46,809 bases of DNA from Bacillota bacterium (lineage in GTDB: Bacteria > Bacillota > Dethiobacteria > DTU022 > UBA8154). Of the stretch, positions 18,890 through 29,521 are shown one piece after another (position 1 is the stretch's first letter; each line of letters starts with the position of its first letter). Below the pieces are notes generated by a model. The model did no database searches and was not told the origin of the DNA. It saw only the letters and a program-made list of their open reading frames with translations. The stretch is from NCBI GenBank assembly GCA_012839215.1, contig DUNV01000096.1:1-46809 (forward strand), read 5' to 3'. Both the position numbers and the translations under genes were made by a program.

Positions 18890-19873
18890 TTGACGAATGA
18901 ATTGAGGAATAGGGTGGTGGAACAGACCATGAAAAAGTTTGTGGAAAAAAGCATAGAAGAAATACGCCAAACATTGGGGAGCGAGGGAAAGGTTGTCTGT
19001 GGCCTGAGCGGGGGGCTCGACTCCTCGGTTGCTGCAGTTTTGGTTCACCGGGCCATTGGGCCACGTTTAAACTGCATCTTTGTCGATAATGGCCTCTTGC
19101 GCAAGGGGGAAAAGGAGCAGGTGATCAGAACTTTTGGGGATAAGTTTCAAATGAAACTTATTGCTGTGGACGCCCGGGATGAGTTTTTAGACCGCCTGCA
19201 AGGAGTTACCGATCCGGAGGAAAAAAGGATGATTATCGGCCATCATTTCATCCGTGTCTTTGAAAGGGAGGCCGAAAAAATTGGTAATATAGAGTATCTT
19301 GTCCAGGGGACGCTTTATCCCGATATTGCCGAAAGCGGAACTGCCAGCGCACCTGTTATTAAATCCCACCATAATGTGGGGGGACTGCCCAAGGATATGA
19401 AGTTTTCCTTGCTCGAACCCCTAAAAACCTTGTACAAGGACGAGGCGCGCCAGTTGGCTTTGGAGCTGGACCTTCCAGAGGAAATTGTCTGGAGGCATCC
19501 CTTTCCCGGTCCCGGTCTGGCCGTGCGCATTTTAGGCGAGGTAACAAGGGAGAAAGTGGCCATCCTGCTGGAGGCGGATGCCATCGTTATTGAAGAGATC
19601 AAAAAGGCGGGACTTTACAGAGAAATTTGGCAGGCTTTTGCCGTCCTTCCCAACATTCGCAGTGTCGGGGTAAAGGATGGGAAGCGCCTCTATGGTCACA
19701 CCATTGCCCTGCGGGCTGTTACCAGCCAGGATGCCATGACGGCAGACTGGTACCGTATGCCCTATGAGGTTTTGGAACGCATTTCCAACCGCCTACTTGG
19801 GGAAATCCCCGAGGTTAACCGCTTTGTTTATGATATGTCTACTAAACCACCTTCAACGATCGAATTTGAGTAG
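18890..19873 (+). CDS. guaA: GMP synthase ATP-pyrophosphatase subunit (no glutaminase domain)
   Basis: This is the synthetase half of GuaA, which turns XMP into GMP using ATP and ammonia. The PP-loop SGGLDSS is at residues 40-46. The C-terminal dimerisation domain is complete, with [16 protein letters not shown], then [19 protein letters not shown] and the end [11 protein letters not shown]. Typical bacterial GuaA is about 510 residues because of an N-terminal class I glutaminase domain. This product has 327 and no such domain, and the 219 bases upstream hold only the groEL terminator and a TATAAT. The archaeal-type two-subunit layout is the nearest parallel. The start could be TTG 18890 or ATG 18929. 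The ammonia source is unknown. Confidence 0.92.
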   Translation: MTNELRNRVVEQTMKKFVEKSIEEIRQTLGSEGKVVCGLSGGLDSSVAAVLVHRAIGPRLNCIFVDNGLLRKGEKEQVIRTFGDKFQMKLIAVDARDEFLDRLQGVTDPEEKRMIIGHHFIRVFEREAEKIGNIEYLVQGTLYPDIAESGTASAPVIKSHHNVGGLPKDMKFSLLEPLKTLYKDEARQLALELDLPEEIVWRHPFPGPGLAVRILGEVTREKVAILLEADAIVIEEIKKAGLYREIWQAFAVLPNIRSVGVKDGKRLYGHTIALRAVTSQDAMTADWYRMPYEVLERISNRLLGEIPEVNRFVYDMSTKPPSTIEFE

Positions 19874-19897
19874 CCCATCTGCCCAGGCAACTTCCCA

Positions 19898-19933
19898 CAG
19901 GGAAAGAAACAATCTTAACCGTTTCTTTCCCTG
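19898..19933 (+). other. 13-bp perfect hairpin after guaA
   Basis: CAGGGAAAGAAAC (19898-19910) and its exact complement (19921-19933) frame a 10-base loop. No T run follows, so it is not a classical terminator. A 5-bp stem (ATAAC 19934-19938, GTTAT 19974-19978) abuts it. Together with the real terminator downstream this could be a 3' UTR structure or a riboswitch-like leader of purE. I recognise no aptamer. Confidence 0.5.
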
Positions 19934-20011
19934 ATAACACCGCAGGATGGCTTTTGAGGCAGGAAATATTTTTGTTATGCCAGATTCCCCGCATATTTCG
20001 TGGGGCACAGC

Positions 20012-20037
20012 CCCCGCATACTATTGCGGGGTTTTTT
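20012..20037 (+). terminator. Rho-independent terminator between guaA and purE
   Basis: CCCCGCA (20012-20018) pairs with TGCGGGG (20025-20031) over a 6-base loop and is followed by six T. A second CCCCGCA at 19987-19993 could compete for the same right arm, so an alternative fold without the terminator is possible. Confidence 0.85.
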
Positions 20038-20120
20038 ATTTTCCGGGCAGCTTTTGACTGTTTATATCGACAAGGGCCAAGGAATATGAGACAATAGCTT
20101 TGGTCAGAAAAAGGAGAACC

Positions 20121-20198
20121 ATGTCGGCTGCCAAATTTATTGGGCACTGCTGCAAGGTGATCTCCGGTAGAATCTATGCGGTAGGGACTGTGATGTAG
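20121..20198 (+). CDS. Possible 25-aa leader peptide before purE
   Basis: An ATG at 20121 follows AAGGAGAA with short spacing and opens 25 codons ending at TAG 20196-20198. The product has no recognisable motif. It lies between the terminator and purE. It may be a translated leader or chance. A weak promoter candidate (TCGACA 20067-20072, 17 bases, GACAAT 20090-20095) lies just upstream. Confidence 0.2.
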   Translation: MSAAKFIGHCCKVISGRIYAVGTVM

Positions 20199-20238
20199 AG
20201 TTATTGATAGGTTGATAGCTGATAAAGGGGGGTGCCCT

Positions 20239-20748
20239 ATGGCAGAAGTGTATGTTGTAATGGGCAGTGATTCCGATCTTAGGGTTATGTCATCCTGCCT
20301 GAAGGCTTTGGAAAAATTTCAGATAACCTACGAAGTTTTTATTTCCTCGGCACACCGCCTTCCCGGGGAGACCGCAATGTTGGCCAGGGAGGCTGCCGGG
20401 AAGGGCACCAAAGTAATTATTGCCGGGGCGGGCGCGGCTGCACACCTGGCCGGGGTTATCGCTGCCTGGACGACGCTGCCGGTGATCGCCGTCCCCTTAG
20501 GCGGCTCGGCTCTGGGGGGCCTTGATGCGCTTTACGCTACAGTACAGATGCCGAGGGGGATCCCCGTGGCTACAGTGGCCATAGATGGTGCCTATAATGC
20601 CGGGATTCTGGCAGCACAAATTTTGGCCCTTGGAGACGTAGAGCTGGCCGGTAGGCTTGCCCGCTATAAAGAAGAACTTGCCCTGCAGGTCAAAGAAAAA
20701 AATCAACGTCTGCAGGAGCTTGGCTACCGGGGGTATCTGGAACAATGA
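20239..20748 (+). CDS. purE: N5-carboxyaminoimidazole ribonucleotide mutase PurE
   Basis: PurE moves the carboxyl group of N5-CAIR to C4 to give CAIR in purine synthesis. The 169-residue protein shows the class I motifs GSDSD (8-12), SSAHR with the catalytic His, and AGAGAAAHLAGV. The frame opens at TTG 20212, but AAAGGGGGG at 20224-20232 clearly serves ATG 20239. The usual partner purK is not beside it. It is separated from purF by 159 bases with a likely internal promoter. Confidence 0.94.
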   Translation: MAEVYVVMGSDSDLRVMSSCLKALEKFQITYEVFISSAHRLPGETAMLAREAAGKGTKVIIAGAGAAAHLAGVIAAWTTLPVIAVPLGGSALGGLDALYATVQMPRGIPVATVAIDGAYNAGILAAQILALGDVELAGRLARYKEELALQVKEKNQRLQELGYRGYLEQ

Positions 20749-20786
20749 TAAAGACCAAAGGACTTTCCCTAAAATCGCAGGAGATA

Positions 20787-20815
20787 TTGCAGGATCATTC
20801 TAAAAAGGTTAATAT
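20787..20815 (+). promoter_or_regulatory. Likely promoter for purFMNHD
   Basis: TTGCAG at 20787-20792 and TAATAT at 20810-20815 are separated by 17 bases, leaving a leader of about 85 bases before purF. Within the leader GTAGAT (20823-20828) can pair with ATCTAC (20854-20859). No purine riboswitch core or PurR box was identified. Confidence 0.5.
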
Positions 20816-20907
20816 TATCCTGGTAGATATAAAACTCTCTTAATGCAACAAGGATCTACATTAATTATCTATGCTCATAATAGTACCGGCTCCTAAAAGG
20901 GGGAAGT

Positions 20908-22320
20908 TTGTTGTCACTAGCATGGGATCTGGAAGAGAGAGGAACTGGTGGTCTTAAGGAGGCTTGTGGGGTATTTGGGGTATATGCTCCTGGCGAGGAT
21001 TTGTTTCAGGTGACAAAATATGCACTTTATGCCTTGCAGCATCGGGGTCAGGAAAGTGCAGGAATTGCCCTCAGTGATGGCAGGCAGGTTTACCTGAAAA
21101 AAGGAATGGGCCTGGTCTCGGAGGTTTTTACCAACTATAAGGGGCCTCTTAAGGATGTCGAGCCTGTGGCGGCTATGGGTCATGTCCGTTATTTGACATC
21201 CTCAACCCCCAGGCGGGCCACGCCGGAAAATGCTCAGCCGCTATTGGTGCGTTCCCGACAGGGCTGCCTTGCTGTGGCCCATAACGGTAATCTTATTAAT
21301 GCTGATGAACTGAGGGATAGGCTGGAAAAGGAAGGATCCATTTTTCAAACCTCGACGGACAGCGAGTTGATTGCCCATTTAGTGGCCCGTTATGGCAGCC
21401 ATGATCTGGAGAGTTCTTTAAAAGGCGTATTGCCCTTTATTCGTGGGGCATATGCTTTCGTTTTTATGGCGGAAAAACAGGTGTTTGGTGTGCGGGATCC
21501 TTACGGGATTCGCCCTTTATCTTTAGGCCTCTGGAACGGGCATTATGTTCTGGCCTCAGAAACGTGCGCCTTTGACACGATCGGGGCGGAAACGATCCGG
21601 GACATTGAACCGGGGGAAATGGTTATCATTGACGGAGAAGGATTAAGAAGTGTACAGATTCTGCCTTCCGAGAGGAAGGCCCTTTGCGTTTTTGAATTTA
21701 TCTATTTCGCCCGGCCCGATAGCAATATTTGCGGAAAAAATATCCACTTGGTGCGTAAGGAGCTGGGGCGACAGCTTGCCCGGGAACACCCCGTGGATTC
21801 GGATATTGTCACCGGGGTTCCAGATTCGAGCCTGGCGGCGGCCTCCGGGTTTGCCGAGGAGTTGGGGCTTTCCTATGAAATGGGCATGATCAAAAACCGT
21901 TATATCGGCCGGACTTTTATTCGGCCGACACAGAAAATCCGGGATATCGGCGTACAATTAAAGTTGAACCCTGTGCAAAAGGTGGTGGAAGGAAAAAGGG
22001 TCGTTGTGGTGGATGATTCGATCGTGCGGGGAACGACCAGCAAGAAATTGGTGGAGATGTTTTTTAGGGCTGGTGCTAAAGAGGTCCATATGCGCATCAG
22101 TTCCCCGGTGGTTATTTCCCCCTGTTGCTATGGCATTAATATTCCCGCTAGCAGGGAACTGATTGGCTACAAAAAAAGCGTGGATGATATCCGCCGGGAC
22201 ATTGGTGCCACCAGCATGGGTTACCTGAGCCAGGAAGGGATGTTTAAGGCCGTGGGGATAGCCAAAGAGGAGCTCTGTCTGGCCTGTTTTTCCGGAAATT
22301 ATCCAATTGACAGGGGATGA
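20908..22320 (+). CDS. purF: Amidophosphoribosyltransferase PurF
   Basis: PurF makes phosphoribosylamine from PRPP and glutamine, the committed step of purine synthesis. The N-terminal Ntn glutaminase begins at Cys20 (KEACGVFGVY), so the first 19 residues are a propeptide, as in the Bacillus type. The PRPP motif VVVVDDSIVRGTTSKK is present. Cys-containing segments ALCVFEF, SPCCYG and LCLACF fit the four ligands of the structural [4Fe-4S] cluster of oxygen-sensitive PurF enzymes. TTG 20908 or 20911 is the start behind AAAAGGGGGAAG. It leads the run purF-M-N-H-D, with only 9 bases to purM. Confidence 0.96.
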   Translation: MLSLAWDLEERGTGGLKEACGVFGVYAPGEDLFQVTKYALYALQHRGQESAGIALSDGRQVYLKKGMGLVSEVFTNYKGPLKDVEPVAAMGHVRYLTSSTPRRATPENAQPLLVRSRQGCLAVAHNGNLINADELRDRLEKEGSIFQTSTDSELIAHLVARYGSHDLESSLKGVLPFIRGAYAFVFMAEKQVFGVRDPYGIRPLSLGLWNGHYVLASETCAFDTIGAETIRDIEPGEMVIIDGEGLRSVQILPSERKALCVFEFIYFARPDSNICGKNIHLVRKELGRQLAREHPVDSDIVTGVPDSSLAAASGFAEELGLSYEMGMIKNRYIGRTFIRPTQKIRDIGVQLKLNPVQKVVEGKRVVVVDDSIVRGTTSKKLVEMFFRAGAKEVHMRISSPVVISPCCYGINIPASRELIGYKKSVDDIRRDIGATSMGYLSQEGMFKAVGIAKEELCLACFSGNYPIDRG

Positions 22321-22329
22321 TTTGTTAGT

Positions 22330-23379
22330 ATGGCGGGTAAAGGATTTGATTATAAAAGTGCGGGTGTGGATATTGAGGCGGGGGAGCGGGTTATAGAGAA
22401 TATCAAGGGGGCGGTGCGTGCCACTTTCCGCCCGGAGGTGCTGACCGAACTGGGTGGTTTTTCCGGACTTTTTGAGCCGCGCCTGGGCAGTTTTCAAGAG
22501 CCGGTTTTTTCCGCGGCTACTGATGGCGTGGGGACGAAGTTGAAACTGGCATTTGCGATGGGCAGGCATGATACGGTGGGTATAGATGCTGTAGCCATGT
22601 GTGTCAACGATTTGCTGGCCCAGGGGGCGGAGCCGCTCTTTTTTCTTGATTACTTGGCGGTTGGCAGGATAGAGAATGAATCAGTTGTGGAAATAGTGAG
22701 TGGTGTTGCTGAAGGATGCCGACAGGCCGGCTGTGCCCTTTTGGGCGGGGAGACGGCCGAGATGCCGGGTTTTTATCCTCCCGGGGAATATGATCTGGCC
22801 GGTTTTGCCGTGGGCCTGGTGGAAAAGAAAAAAATTCTGCCTAGCAAGGAAATGTTTCCGGGAGATTTGCTTATTGGGCTTGCTTCAACTGGATTGCATA
22901 GTAATGGTTTTTCGCTGGTCCGCAAAGTTTTACTGGAACATGCCGGGTTTTCCCTTGAGGAACATTTATCTTCTTTAGGGCTACCTTTGGGGGAGGAACT
23001 ATTAAAACCGACCAAAATCTATGTTCCCCTTGTTCTGCCCCTGCTGAGGGAGGATGCTGTCAAGGGGATTGCCCATATTACGGGTGGTGGTATTACGCTG
23101 AATCTTCCCCGTATCCTTCCATCAGGGCTCAACGCCGTTGTGGAAAAGAAAAAGTGGGTGGTACCGCCTGTGTTCCATCTGCTTCAGGAAACAGGTCGCA
23201 TAGAGGAAGATGAAATGATGCGTACTTTTAACATGGGCGTGGGGATGGTTCTGGTTGTTTCCCCCGATTTGGCTACAAAAGTTTTTGAACGTTTGGAACA
23301 AGAGAAGTGGCCGGCTTGGAAAATTGGCTGGCTGGAAAAAGGCGAAGATGAAAATAGCAGCATGGTTAGATTTGTTTAA
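22330..23379 (+). CDS. purM: Phosphoribosylformylglycinamidine cyclo-ligase PurM
   Basis: PurM closes the imidazole ring to give AIR, using ATP. It is 349 residues long. Motifs are the N-terminal [26 protein letters not shown] (ATP and substrate loop), [11 protein letters not shown], and [17 protein letters not shown]. It starts at ATG 22330 after GGGGATGA. The adjacent order purF-purM-purN-purH-purD is standard for Firmicutes. Confidence 0.96.
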   Translation: MAGKGFDYKSAGVDIEAGERVIENIKGAVRATFRPEVLTELGGFSGLFEPRLGSFQEPVFSAATDGVGTKLKLAFAMGRHDTVGIDAVAMCVNDLLAQGAEPLFFLDYLAVGRIENESVVEIVSGVAEGCRQAGCALLGGETAEMPGFYPPGEYDLAGFAVGLVEKKKILPSKEMFPGDLLIGLASTGLHSNGFSLVRKVLLEHAGFSLEEHLSSLGLPLGEELLKPTKIYVPLVLPLLREDAVKGIAHITGGGITLNLPRILPSGLNAVVEKKKWVVPPVFHLLQETGRIEEDEMMRTFNMGVGMVLVVSPDLATKVFERLEQEKWPAWKIGWLEKGEDENSSMVRFV

Positions 23380-23394
23380 AGGCAGGTGATCGCG

Positions 23395-24000
23395 ATGCGC
23401 CTTGCAGTGCTTGCCTCTGGTTACGGTAGTAATCTGCAAGCGATTCTTGATGCCATTTCCAGGAAAGAGGTTGCCGGGCAGGTAAGGGTGGTCATCAGCG
23501 ATGTGGAAAATGCCTTTGCCCTGCAAAGGGCAAGAGAAAACGGTATTGAGGCTTTATATATAAATCCCCGGGATTACAAGGATAGGGAGGCCTTTGATGA
23601 GGTTGTATCCGGCCAGCTAATGGAAAGGAAGATCGATCTTGTCATACTGGCAGGTTATATGCGCTTTTTATCGCCCCCATTTGTGAGAAAATTCCGCGGG
23701 AGGATTATGAATATACACCCCTCGCTTCTTCCGGCTTTCCCTGGGTTAAACGGTGTAAAGAAGGCACTTTCCCATGGTGTCAAGGTGAGTGGCTGTACAG
23801 TTCATTTTGTAGATGAGGGCCTGGATACCGGGCCAATTATCCTCCAGGAGGCGGTTCCCGTTCTGGATGGGGATACCGAGGATACCCTGCATGAAAGAAT
23901 CCATGGCCTTGAGCACCGCCTTTACCCGCAGGCTATTCAGCTTTTCATCGAAAAGAAATTGCGCCTGGAAGGGAGAAGGTGTATCCGTTTTGAAGGGTAA
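23395..24000 (+). CDS. purN: Phosphoribosylglycinamide formyltransferase PurN
   Basis: PurN formylates GAR with 10-formyltetrahydrofolate. The 201-residue protein has GYGSNLQA near the N terminus (usually SGxGSN), the catalytic Asn and His in IMNIHPSLLPAFPG, and the catalytic Asp in FVDEGLDTGPII. ATG 23395 is supported by AGGCAGGTGA upstream; the frame opens earlier at GTG 23386. Its last 11 bases overlap the start of purH, so translation is coupled. Confidence 0.95.
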   Translation: MRLAVLASGYGSNLQAILDAISRKEVAGQVRVVISDVENAFALQRARENGIEALYINPRDYKDREAFDEVVSGQLMERKIDLVILAGYMRFLSPPFVRKFRGRIMNIHPSLLPAFPGLNGVKKALSHGVKVSGCTVHFVDEGLDTGPIILQEAVPVLDGDTEDTLHERIHGLEHRLYPQAIQLFIEKKLRLEGRRCIRFEG

Positions 24001-25537
24001 AAAAGCCTTGATTAGCGTTTCCAACAAGGAAGGGGCAGTCCTTTTCGCCCAGGAATTGGCAATGATGGGCTGGGAAATTATTTCTACCGGGGGTACGGCC
24101 CGTTCCCTGCGGGAAGATGGAATTAAGGTTAAGGATATTAGTGAGGTGACCGGTTTTCCGGAAATGCTCGATGGAAGGGTGAAAACTCTGCATCCAAAGG
24201 TCCATGGAGGTATTTTAGGGCGCCGGGATTTGCCGCTCCACGATCGGCAGATGAAGGAACAGGGAATTGAGGCCATCGATCTGGTGGCAGTAAATCTTTA
24301 TCCTTTTCCAGAAGTTATTGCCAGGAAGGGTACCACCCTCGAAGAGGCTATTGAAAATATTGATATCGGCGGTCCGGCAATGATCAGGGCTGCGGCCAAA
24401 AATTATCGTCATGTAATTGTCGTGGTTGAACCCCTTATGTATAGCTTGGTTGTGGAGGAGCTGCGCACGAGTGGCGATCTTTCACTTTCCAGCCGTTACC
24501 AATTGGCTGTCCGGGCTTTTTCCCATACCGCCTATTATGACAGTATCATCAGCAATTATCTGCGGCAGGGCTTGGATGATCAAAAAGATAAGTTTTTTCC
24601 TGTTACTATTACCCTTCCTTTTAATAAAGTACAGAATCTCAGCCCCGGGGAAAATTCCCCCCAAAAAGCTGCGTTTTACCGTGAACCGCTACCTGGCCCG
24701 GCTACCTTGGCTTTTGGAAGGTCGGTACTGGGGAAAAAACCCACCTACAACGATATTTGTGATCTACATGTTGCTTGGGAGCTCATCAAGGAATTTGAAC
24801 AACCGGCAGCAGTTGCGGTTAAAAATGCCAGCCCCTATGGTGCAGGTCTCGGCGAAGCATTAGAGGAGGCCTGCCGGAAAGCCTTAGGAAACAAACGTGG
24901 AAATTATTTTCCTGCGGGGGCGATGGCCTTTAATAGGGAGGTAGACGAGCAGACGGCCCTGATGGCCTCCAAAATATTACCAAAGGCTATTGTGGCTCCA
25001 TCGTTTACTGCCGAAGGTTTAAAAATTTTTTCCTCCTGGAAAAATGTTTATCTCCGGGAGGTTCCCCCGGGGCAGTTTGGCGGGGAACATCCAGGTTACT
25101 GTTTTAAAAAAATTAGCGGAGGGATGCTGCTCCGTGAAGCCCCCCCCAGGGTTCCTGCAACTGATTTTTGGAAGTGTGTGACAGGGAGGAAACCAACCGA
25201 GCAGGAAATGGGCGATCTGTTCCTTGGGTTGATGGTCGCCAGGCATGCCAAGGAAAATGCAATCGTTATTGCCAAACGTTTACAGGTTTTAGGCCTCGGT
25301 AGCGGCCAGATAGATCAGGTTGGCTCAGTTAGAATAGCCCTAGAAGGGGCCGGCCAGAACGTGGGGGGTGCAGTGATGGCCTCGGATGTCTGTTTTAAAT
25401 CCCCGGATGGCCTGGAAATAGCCGCGGCCCAGGGGGTAACTGCCGTTGTTCAGCCGGGTGGAGCAAAAATTGATGATGATATAGTCAGCATCTGTGAAAA
25501 GTATAATATTGCCATGTTGTTTACTGGGATACATTAG
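23990..25537 (+). CDS. purH: Bifunctional PurH (AICAR formyltransferase / IMP cyclohydrolase), divergent formyltransferase domain
   Basis: The 515-residue protein has an intact IMP cyclohydrolase (MGS-like) N-terminal domain (about 1-150) with STGGTA, GRVKTLHPKVHGG, NLYPF and ENIDIGGPAMIRAAAKN. The formyltransferase part (about 170-515) is recognisable through AFNREVD, ENAIVIAK, MASDVCFKSPDG, and AVVQPGGAKIDDD, but it is divergent. Where normal enzymes have Lys-His followed by ANPCG, this one has K278-N279 followed by ASPYG. The C terminus also ends at LFTGIH without the usual RHFRH-type tail. The frame runs back to 23813, inside purN. TTG 23990 behind GGGAGAAGG is the sensible start, overlapping purN by 11 bases. 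Confidence 0.9.
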   Translation: MKGKKALISVSNKEGAVLFAQELAMMGWEIISTGGTARSLREDGIKVKDISEVTGFPEMLDGRVKTLHPKVHGGILGRRDLPLHDRQMKEQGIEAIDLVAVNLYPFPEVIARKGTTLEEAIENIDIGGPAMIRAAAKNYRHVIVVVEPLMYSLVVEELRTSGDLSLSSRYQLAVRAFSHTAYYDSIISNYLRQGLDDQKDKFFPVTITLPFNKVQNLSPGENSPQKAAFYREPLPGPATLAFGRSVLGKKPTYNDICDLHVAWELIKEFEQPAAVAVKNASPYGAGLGEALEEACRKALGNKRGNYFPAGAMAFNREVDEQTALMASKILPKAIVAPSFTAEGLKIFSSWKNVYLREVPPGQFGGEHPGYCFKKISGGMLLREAPPRVPATDFWKCVTGRKPTEQEMGDLFLGLMVARHAKENAIVIAKRLQVLGLGSGQIDQVGSVRIALEGAGQNVGGAVMASDVCFKSPDGLEIAAAQGVTAVVQPGGAKIDDDIVSICEKYNIAMLFTGIH

Positions 25538-25570
25538 TATCAGAGTTTTGCCGAAGGAGGAAACGAAAAA

Positions 25571-26851
25571 GTGCGCGTTCTGGTTATTGGCGGTGGAGGG
25601 AGGGAGCATGCTCTTGTTTGGAAGCTGGCACAAAGTCCCGAGGTGCAGGAAATTTTTTGTGCCCCCGGGAATGCCGGGATAGCATCCCTGGCTAGTTGTG
25701 TTCCTATCGGGGTTGATGAGCATGAAAAGTTGCTTGATTTTGCCCGCCAAAAGGATGTTCAACTGACAGTTGTTGGCCCGGAAGCCCCTCTACTGGCCGG
25801 ACTTTCGGATCTTTTCAGAGAAAACGGGCTTTTGGTTTTTGGACCCTCCCGGAAGGGTGCCCTTTTGGAAGGGAGCAAAAGCTGGGCCAAGGATTTTATG
25901 GTGCGCTACAATATTCCCACCGGCGTTTATAAAGTGTTCACATCCAAAGATGAAGCATTGGATTACCTAAAGGAATCATCCTACCCGCAAGTGGTGAAGG
26001 CTGATGGTTTGGCTGCTGGTAAAGGGGTTATTATCACCGGGGATTTTGGCGAGGCCTCCCTGGCGGTGGAACGCATCATGGAGAAGAAGGAATTTGGAAA
26101 ATCGGCTGGGGAAAAAATTGTCATAGAGGAATTTTTAGAGGGGGAGGAAGTATCGGTTTTTGCCGTGACTGATGGTTTTTCCTATGAGGTTTTCCCCTCT
26201 GCACAGGATCATAAGGCTGCATTTGAAGGTGATAGGGGGCCAAATACCGGCGGGATGGGGGCCTATTCGCCGCCGCCGGTTCTTACCGATGAATTAGAAA
26301 AAGAGATTAAGGAAAAGATATTTGAGGCGGTGATCTCCGGTTTCCAGGAGGAAGGAATTGTCTATCGGGGTGTAATTTTTGGCGGATTAATTCTGACTTC
26401 CGAGGGAATCAAGGTTCTGGAGTTTAATGCCCGTTTTGGCGATCCTGAAACACAGGTGATCCTGCCGCGGCTCAAATCTGATCTGTTTCCCATTTTATTT
26501 GAGGCGGCCAGGGGTGGCCTCTCATCCCTAGCCCAGCCATCGTGGCATGATGATGCCGCTGTCTGTGTCGTTATGGCCTCAGGGGGCTATCCGGGAAAAT
26601 ATGAAGGCAATAAGGTAATTTCCGGTTTAGATAAGGTCGAGGGTGCTGAGAAGGCTATTGTTTTCCATGCTGGTACAACCCTGCAGGGCGATCAGATTGT
26701 TACCTCAGGCGGCCGGGTCCTGAACCTTACTGCTTGGGATCTATCCCTGGAGGATGCGGTTAAAAGGGCCTATGATCTGGCCGGGCCGATCAGGTTTGAT
26801 GGGGCTCGCTATAGGAAGGATATTGCCCACCGGGCATTCCATAGGAAATAA
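25571..26851 (+). CDS. purD: Phosphoribosylamine-glycine ligase PurD
   Basis: PurD is an ATP-grasp enzyme joining phosphoribosylamine and glycine. The 426-residue protein starts MRVLVIGGGGREHALVWKL, has the ATP-grasp segments VVKADGLAAGKGV and IEEFLEGEEVSVFAVTDG, and the metal-binding FNARFGDPETQVILPR. Start is GTG 25571 with AGGAGG at 25555-25560. It is the last gene of the pur operon, followed by a terminator. Confidence 0.96.
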   Translation: MRVLVIGGGGREHALVWKLAQSPEVQEIFCAPGNAGIASLASCVPIGVDEHEKLLDFARQKDVQLTVVGPEAPLLAGLSDLFRENGLLVFGPSRKGALLEGSKSWAKDFMVRYNIPTGVYKVFTSKDEALDYLKESSYPQVVKADGLAAGKGVIITGDFGEASLAVERIMEKKEFGKSAGEKIVIEEFLEGEEVSVFAVTDGFSYEVFPSAQDHKAAFEGDRGPNTGGMGAYSPPPVLTDELEKEIKEKIFEAVISGFQEEGIVYRGVIFGGLILTSEGIKVLEFNARFGDPETQVILPRLKSDLFPILFEAARGGLSSLAQPSWHDDAAVCVVMASGGYPGKYEGNKVISGLDKVEGAEKAIVFHAGTTLQGDQIVTSGGRVLNLTAWDLSLEDAVKRAYDLAGPIRFDGARYRKDIAHRAFHRK

Positions 26852-26893
26852 TACGAACGATCCTCTTGAATGTAGGGTTTTGTTTCTATTTAG

Positions 26894-26934
26894 GCCGGTT
26901 TTTTTATATAAAAAATACCGGCTTTTGTTTTTTT
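26894..26934 (+). terminator. Terminator after purD
   Basis: GCCGGT (26894-26899) and ACCGGC (26917-26922) flank an A/T-rich stretch that extends the stem (TTTTTT against AAAAAA), followed by TTTTGTTTTTTT. It separates the purine operon from ligA. Confidence 0.88.
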
Positions 26935-26954
26935 CGCCTGAAATGAGTTATAAT
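26925..26954 (+). promoter_or_regulatory. Possible ligA promoter
   Basis: A perfect TATAAT at 26949-26954 lies 24 bases before the ligA ATG. A TTGTTT at 26925-26930, in the terminator T run, is 18 bases upstream. The very short leader leaves just the ribosome site AGGAGG. Confidence 0.5.
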
Positions 26955-26963
26955 ATCGGCTAG

Positions 26964-28982
<2,019 letters not shown>

Positions 28983-29082
28983 ATAAAGAAATAGATAAAA
29001 GCGCAGCATTGTATATGACAGGGCACAGATTTTTAAAGGTTGTTTCGCCCTGCCTCGAAGATAAACAAGCTTGCCACTAGCG

Positions 29083-29349
29083 TTACGGATGCCGCGGGTG
29101 CTCCCTGACCAGGTTAATGGCCTTTGTTACCGCGCCGACAACATCAACATACTTCTGCATCTCCAGAAGATCGGCCCGGGCATAACTTGCCCCTTTATTC
29201 GTTACGACATAACGTGGGGGAAGACTGTTTAGGGCAATGGCTGCCACGTCCAGGCGACATTGTTCACAAGTACAGATGTTTGCCTTCATAATTAGATCGG
29301 AAACAACTTGTTGGACAGTATCTTCCATCAAATTGCGCAGAGTGGGCAT
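29083..29349 (-). CDS. comFB: ComFB family protein
   Basis: This 88-residue protein is of the late-competence ComFB family, with the diagnostic NICTCEQCRLDVAAIALN (Cys-X-Cys-X2-Cys, a likely zinc site) and LPPRYVVTNKG. Family members are known from the Bacillus comF operon, where ComFB is dispensable, and cyanobacterial relatives bind cyclic di-GMP. The role here is not known. ATG 29349 on the minus strand has AAGGAGAG upstream. It is a lone gene, convergent with ligA and divergent from fumarase. Confidence 0.88.
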   Translation of the reverse strand: MPTLRNLMEDTVQQVVSDLIMKANICTCEQCRLDVAAIALNSLPPRYVVTNKGASYARADLLEMQKYVDVVGAVTKAINLVREHPRHP

Positions 29350-29521
29350 ATTTAAGCTCTCTCCTTATCAAAAAATATTTAAAATTACAATGTTTAATCA
29401 TGATTATTCGGCAAACATATTTATATTCCTGCCATTTCCTAGAACATTTCCAGAAAATAAAAACCGGGGACAGGCCTTGAGGGTCTATCCGTAGCAACTA
29501 GAGCCGGGGGGTGCAGATGTC

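Noticed and set aside
20749-20907. Guanine/adenine riboswitch before purF
   Set aside because: The conserved purine aptamer junction sequences are absent; only a promoter and a weak 6-bp hairpin are seen.
21958-22569. 203-codon frame on the minus strand over purF and purM
   Set aside because: Antisense to two clear genes, no family motif and no ribosome site; a shadow frame.
23813-23989. Longer purH starting inside purN
   Set aside because: The extension lies fully within purN coding sequence, has no PurH homology, and TTG 23990 has a ribosome site.
29019-29052. CAGGGC/GCCCTG hairpin as ligA terminator
   Set aside because: Only six pairs around a 22-base loop and no T run, too weak to annotate.
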